Shown here piece after piece: positions 60,420 through 64,000 of a stretch of DNA of 64,000 bases. Source of the DNA: an uncultured Prevotellaceae bacterium. Its GTDB lineage: Bacteria > Bacteroidota > Bacteroidia > Bacteroidales > Bacteroidaceae. The position numbers and the translations under genes are program-made. Positions within the stretch are counted from its first letter, which is position 1; each line of letters opens with the position of its first letter. The DNA lies in NCBI GenBank assembly GCA_902800595.1, contig CADCFA010000002.1, forward strand, positions 1 through 64,000, in the 5' to 3' direction. The notes beneath the pieces were generated by a model. The model was not told where the DNA came from and did no database searches. It saw nothing but the letters and a program-made list of their open reading frames with translations.

Positions 60420-61229
60420 TTAGAGTGCAAAGTTAGGGTATTTTTTCTGCAATTCGCCGACTTTTAACATAGTTTTATCTATCAGCGCCTGATATTCTTC
60501 AGAATCGGGGTTGAAGGGCTTATGATTCAACACGGCTTTCAGGGGTGCCCATTCCTTTAGGAACTGTTTCGCCTCATCACTCAGATAGCTGTCAGTGAAG
60601 CATTCCCAGATATAAGTCACCGCCTGATCAGAGGGGTGCAGCATATCTTCCTTGTAGAAGCGATAGTCGCGCAACTCATCGTTCACAATCTCGTAGGCAG
60701 GGAAATAATCTGCATCCACCTTTTGGGTAGCCAACAGCAGCGTGGCCTTAGACAGCTGAGAACCGTGATAGCCGTATTTACGATAGCGGATAGGACTGAC
60801 AGTCAGCACTATATGCATCTCCGGATTCTGCTGGTGGAGAACATCGACCGTTTGCTGAAGATAGTCGGCACATTCATCTACCGAGAGCGCTTCTTCCTGA
60901 AAGAGCGTCTGTGGGCGCTTCTGACAGTTATCGACAATCTCGCCCGTCTCTTTCAGACGATACACATGATTGGTGCCTAATGTGAGGAAAGCCACTTTGA
61001 CAGATTTCAAATCTGCTACATCAGCCACCAACCGCTGCACAGTATGCAGAATCGAAGCGGGGTTATACATCACCCCATAAGGATTGACGATTGCCCTGAA
61101 CTTCTCTTCCAAGAACCGCTGACCAATGGCATCAGCAAAACACGAGCCCACGAAGAGTAAAGACTCGCAGGGATCGATCCTGAAATCAGGTAACGGAACA
61201 TCAACGATTGTACGGAAATCCATATCCAT
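60420..61229 (-). CDS. GSCFA family protein
   Basis: The 269-residue protein contains the name-giving motif VGSCFADAIGQRF (near residue 28) and NPYGVMYNPASILHTV, then TLGTNHVYRLKETGEIVDNCQK. The family belongs to the SGNH-hydrolase-like esterase fold, and members act presumably on an acylated sugar or peptide. I start it at the ATG of a TGATG overlap with the trmH stop; a GTG three bases earlier is possible. Its last codons contain the promoter of murF-alr. Confidence 0.9.
   Translation of the reverse strand: MDMDFRTIVDVPLPDFRIDPCESLLFVGSCFADAIGQRFLEEKFRAIVNPYGVMYNPASILHTVQRLVADVADLKSVKVAFLTLGTNHVYRLKETGEIVDNCQKRPQTLFQEEALSVDECADYLQQTVDVLHQQNPEMHIVLTVSPIRYRKYGYHGSQLSKATLLLATQKVDADYFPAYEIVNDELRDYRFYKEDMLHPSDQAVTYIWECFTDSYLSDEAKQFLKEWAPLKAVLNHKPFNPDSEEYQALIDKTMLKVGELQKKYPNFAL
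60428..60435 (-). promoter_or_regulatory. -7 element of murF-alr inside the GSCFA coding end
   Basis: TAACTTTG on the minus strand encodes the last residues (Asn-Phe-Ala) of the GSCFA protein and lies 26 nt before the murF-alr start. No -33 element is clear. Confidence 0.55.
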
Positions 61230-62014
61230 CACATTTTCTGAGACTGACGCTGGCGCACAGCCTCAAACAAGAGGATGGCAGCGCTGACACTCACATTAAG
61301 GGAATCAAGCTGTCCCAGCATGGGAATACGAATGTGCGCATCGGCAGCCTGTCGCCACTGATCGGTAAGACCTGTAGATTCCGTTCCCATCACTATTGCT
61401 GTGCCGCGCTGCATATCCGTATCGTAATAAAGACTGGAATCCTGCAACTGCGCCGTCAGTATCTGTATGCCACGCGCCTTCAGGAAGGCAATACAATCTT
61501 CTGAGGAACATGCCACACAAGGCACACTGAAGACAGCTCCTATACTGGAGCGGATCAGATTAGGGTTATAGAGATCAGTTAACGGATCACAGACAATCAC
61601 GGCATCAGCCTTTGCGGCATCGGCGCTACGGAGTACAGCACCGAGGTTACCTGGTTTCTCTACCCGCTCCAATACCATGATGAGAGGAGCTTTACTAAGC
61701 TGCAGATCATCCAACGAGAGATGTTTCTCCCGAACCACTGCTATCACGCCCTCCGTACTGCCACGATAGGCCATCTTCTCATAGACCTGAGGGGAGACTA
61801 GGCTTCCTAGGGGGCCTAGATCGCCTAGGGGGGCTAGATCGCCTAGGGTAAAGAGCTCCGCCACTTCATAGCCTGCTTCGAGGCAGTGCATTAGCTCACG
61901 GCGACCCTCCACCACAAAGAGTCCCTCCTTGCGGCGCAGTGCCGATTTCTGCTGAAGGGCCACCACATGCTTCACCTTCGCATTCTGCGTACTCGTAATA
62001 ATCGATTCTTCCAT
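61229..62014 (-). CDS. TrmH/SpoU family RNA 2'-O-methyltransferase
   Basis: The 261-residue protein has a substrate-binding N-terminal domain (ITSTQNAKVKHVVALQQKSALRRKEGLFVVEGRRELMHCL) and a SPOUT knot domain with LERVEKPGNLGAVLRSADA, NLIRSSIGAVFSVP, AIVMGTESTGL and IPMLGQLDSLNVSVSAAILLFEA. It methylates a ribose in rRNA or tRNA. The frame extends upstream, but the promoter falls in that extension, so the start at MEESIITST is chosen. A CTAG nonamer array at 61798-61851 encodes the loop LGDLAPLGDLGPLGSLV. Confidence 0.92.
   Translation of the reverse strand: MEESIITSTQNAKVKHVVALQQKSALRRKEGLFVVEGRRELMHCLEAGYEVAELFTLGDLAPLGDLGPLGSLVSPQVYEKMAYRGSTEGVIAVVREKHLSLDDLQLSKAPLIMVLERVEKPGNLGAVLRSADAAKADAVIVCDPLTDLYNPNLIRSSIGAVFSVPCVACSSEDCIAFLKARGIQILTAQLQDSSLYYDTDMQRGTAIVMGTESTGLTDQWRQAADAHIRIPMLGQLDSLNVSVSAAILLFEAVRQRQSQKM
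61798..61851 (-). repeat. CTAGnnnnn nonamer array (6 units) inside trmH
   Basis: CTAG starts at 61798, 61807, 61816, 61825, 61834 and 61843, exactly 9 bp apart. It encodes Leu-Gly-Asp-type triplets in a different frame from the topB array. Confidence 0.9.
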
Positions 62015-62023
62015 ATTTTGCTG

Positions 62024-62031
62024 CAAAATTA
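62024..62031 (-). promoter_or_regulatory. -7 element for trmH-GSCFA
   Basis: TAATTTTG on the minus strand ends 9 nt before the ATG at 62014, implying a leaderless or nearly leaderless mRNA. Confidence 0.65.
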
Positions 62032-62073
62032 CAAAAAAACCGCGAAGATGCCTTGAGAAAGCCCAAAAATTTG

Positions 62074-62081
62074 TAACTTTG
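62074..62081 (+). promoter_or_regulatory. -7 element for the YfhO-family gene
   Basis: TAACTTTG lies 26 nt before the ATG at 62108, divergent from the trmH promoter. Confidence 0.6.
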
Positions 62082-62107
62082 CACACAAAATAGAAAACTT
62101 GCAAGTT

Positions 62108-64000
62108 ATGACATTACTAAAGAAGTGCCTGCCTGATATATTGGCAGTGCTGTTGTTTGCCGTCTTGGCCTTTGCTTATTTCTTCCCTGCCGACATCGAA
62201 GGGCGCATCCTCTATCGCCACGATGCCTCCGCAGGACGCGGTGCTGGCCAGGAGGGTATTGAATATCTGCAAAAGACGGGTGAGCGCAGCCGATGGACCA
62301 ATGCCCTCTTCGGTGGTATGCCCACTTACCAGATGGCACCATCGTATGGTTCTACCAACCTGCTGACAAAGGCTGTTGATGCCTATCATCTCTGGTTGCC
62401 GGAAAATGTATGGTTCGTCTTTGCCTATCTTATCGGCTTCTATATTCTGTTGCGCGCCTTCGACTTCCGTCAGCATCTGGCGGCATTAGGTTCCATCATC
62501 TGGGCCTTCTCTACCTATTTCCTGATTATCATCGCAGCCGGACATATCTGGAAGGTATGGGCATTGGCCTATCTGCCACCGATGATTGCCGGACTGGTAC
62601 TGGCTTATCGGGGGAAATACCTGTGGGGATTCCTACTCACAGCTATCTTCACGGCATTCGAGATCAATGCCAACCATGTGCAGATGACATATTACTATCT
62701 GTTCATCATTCTTTTCCTCGTTATTGCCTGGTTGGTGGAGGCTATCCAGCAGAAGCAACTGGTACACTTTGCAAAAGCTACAGGCGTATGTCTCGCCGGT
62801 GCTGCTATCGCCGTTTGCATCAACCTCTCGAATCTCTACCATACCTGGCAGTATAGTCAGGAGTCGATGCGCGGCAAGAGTGAACTGGTGAAGAAGAACT
62901 CAGCCAACCAGACCAGTAGCGGACTGGAGCGCGACTATATCACACAATGGAGCTACGGTATCGATGAGACCTGGACGCTGCTGGTGCCTAACACCAAAGG
63001 TGGTGCTTCCGTGCCTATGAGCGAGAGCAAGATCGCGATGGAGAAAGCCGATCCTAACTACGAGTCAATCTACCAGCAGATAGGCCAGTACTGGGGCGAA
63101 CAGCCAGGTACCAGCGGGCCTGTATATGTGGGGGCTTTTGTGATGATGCTCTTCATCTTAGGACTCTTCATCGTAAAAGGGCCAGTGAAATGGGCACTCT
63201 TGGCTGCTACCATCCTGTCTATCCTCCTCTCATGGGGACGAAACTTCATGGGTTTCACTGACTTCTTCCTCGACTATGTGCCGATGTATGCCAAGTTCCG
63301 CACGGTGGCGTCGATCCTTGTGATTGCAGAATTCACGATTCCGCTGTTGGCGATGCTGGCACTGAAAGAGATTTTCAGCGGAGAGGTGACAAAGGAGAAA
63401 CTAAAGATGCCACTGATTGTCAGCTTTGTCTTGACAGGTGGTGTCGCCCTGTTGTTTGCGCTGATGCCGTCGTTCTTCTTCGACAGTTTCATTTCCTCCA
63501 GTGAGATGCGTGCTTTGCAGAGTCTTCCCGCAGAACATATCCAACCGCTTATCACCAACCTGACAGAGATGCGCCAGGCAGTGTTTACAGCCGATGCCCA
63601 GCGCTCGTTCTATATCATCCTGGCTGGAACGGGTATCCTGCTGGCGTGCCTCTACGGAAAACTGAAAAAGGAATATACCATTGGCATTCTTCTAGTGTTG
63701 TGCCTGGTAGATCTTTGGACGGTAAACAAGCGATATCTCAACGATGAGATGTTCGTGCCGAAATCAGAGCGTGAGACACCACAGGAGAAGACTCAGACCG
63801 ATGAGCTCATCCTGCGTGATACAGCCCTTGACTATCGTGTATTGAATCTCGCCTCGAACACCTTCAACGAGAATGAGACCAGCTATTACCACAAAAGTAT
63901 TGGTGGATACCATGCTGCCAAACTGCGCCGTTATCAGGAGATGATTGAGACCTATATCAGTCCTGAGATGCAACGTATCTTCGGGGCTGTGGCAGAGGCA
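62108..64000 (+). CDS. YfhO family membrane protein, N-terminal part
   Basis: The gene is open to the end of the window: 631 codons without a stop. MTLLKKCLPDILAVLLFAVL is the first helix, followed by DIEGRILYRHDASAGRGAG and RWTNALFGGMPTYQM, then some ten or more membrane helices. The YfhO family is a group of large multispanning proteins related to polyprenol-linked glycosyltransferases of the GT-C type. Members are implicated in glycosylating teichoic acids in Firmicutes; in Bacteroidales the role is unknown. Asp and His residues in the first large loop (YRHD) fit a GT-C active site. Confidence 0.88.
   Translation, partial: MTLLKKCLPDILAVLLFAVLAFAYFFPADIEGRILYRHDASAGRGAGQEGIEYLQKTGERSRWTNALFGGMPTYQMAPSYGSTNLLTKAVDAYHLWLPENVWFVFAYLIGFYILLRAFDFRQHLAALGSIIWAFSTYFLIIIAAGHIWKVWALAYLPPMIAGLVLAYRGKYLWGFLLTAIFTAFEINANHVQMTYYYLFIILFLVIAWLVEAIQQKQLVHFAKATGVCLAGAAIAVCINLSNLYHTWQYSQESMRGKSELVKKNSANQTSSGLERDYITQWSYGIDETWTLLVPNTKGGASVPMSESKIAMEKADPNYESIYQQIGQYWGEQPGTSGPVYVGAFVMMLFILGLFIVKGPVKWALLAATILSILLSWGRNFMGFTDFFLDYVPMYAKFRTVASILVIAEFTIPLLAMLALKEIFSGEVTKEKLKMPLIVSFVLTGGVALLFALMPSFFFDSFISSSEMRALQSLPAEHIQPLITNLTEMRQAVFTADAQRSFYIILAGTGILLACLYGKLKKEYTIGILLVLCLVDLWTVNKRYLNDEMFVPKSERETPQEKTQTDELILRDTALDYRVLNLASNTFNENETSYYHKSIGGYHAAKLRRYQEMIETYISPEMQRIFGAVAEA

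Overview
The window looks like a chromosomal segment of a Prevotella-type member of the Bacteroidales. The evidence is the TAnnTTTG -7 promoter element with a TTTG -33 element, the MurF-Alr fusion, PorQ and PorE of the type IX secretion system, DUF3098 beside FtsX, the GSCFA protein, and poor Shine-Dalgarno sites. It is mostly core chromosome. I see no prophage, no insertion sequence and no CRISPR array. A decayed accessory locus lies at about 57.1-57.6 kb.

Layout. 1-2.8 kb: the end of a GH3 glycosidase and a BtuB-like TonB receptor. 2.9-8.1 kb (minus): dnaA, an MCE/MlaD protein, a SPOR amidase, folB and an orphan ribonucleotide-reductase C-terminal domain. 8.2 kb: a nitroreductase. 8.9-17.3 kb (minus): a compact seven-gene cluster with a TMEM43-family membrane protein, a secreted YARHG/beta-helix protein, a membrane-anchored CbbX-like AAA+ ATPase, three exported proteins of unknown function and an ExuT-like transporter. 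This is the best candidate for an undescribed system. 17.4-20.1 kb: an Lrp regulator, an ExbB/ExbD/ExbD energiser set and tRNA-Ser. 20.2-22.6 kb: tatD, a prenyl synthase and a TonB protein. 22.8-25.9 kb (plus): porQ, cmk and a FadL-like porin. 26.1-30.4 kb (minus): ftsX, DUF3098, uppP, truB, queA and folK in one operon. 30.5 kb: a radical SAM gene. 31.3-38.0 kb: a tripartite RND efflux pump with lpxA as the last gene. 38.2-43.0 kb: a CCA-adding-type enzyme and two Cache sensor proteins, one of them a degenerate kinase. 43.2-49.5 kb (plus): an epimerase, a histidine phosphatase, topB and porE. 49.5-51.3 kb (minus): an ECF sigma factor with membrane partners. 51.4-56.2 kb (plus): an RsmF-type methylase, thyA, folA and a GH31 glycosidase. 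56.2-62.0 kb (minus): a coiled-coil lipoprotein, an HTH remnant, murF-alr, GSCFA and trmH. 62.1 kb to the end: a YfhO-family membrane protein that runs off the window.

The most unusual signal is at DNA level. The window is rich in short, imperfect but exactly phased tandem arrays. Some 7- and 8-bp A/T-rich arrays fill gaps between genes of operons and sometimes supply the upstream stop codon. Two arrays of six CTAGnnnnn nonamers lie inside topB and trmH, in different reading frames. One array carries GAATT every 11 bp seven times. A 74-bp element of three 22-bp units occurs twice, at 90% identity, once beside dnaA. In addition, four genes have a start codon only 8-9 nt after the -7 element, which implies leaderless or nearly leaderless mRNAs.
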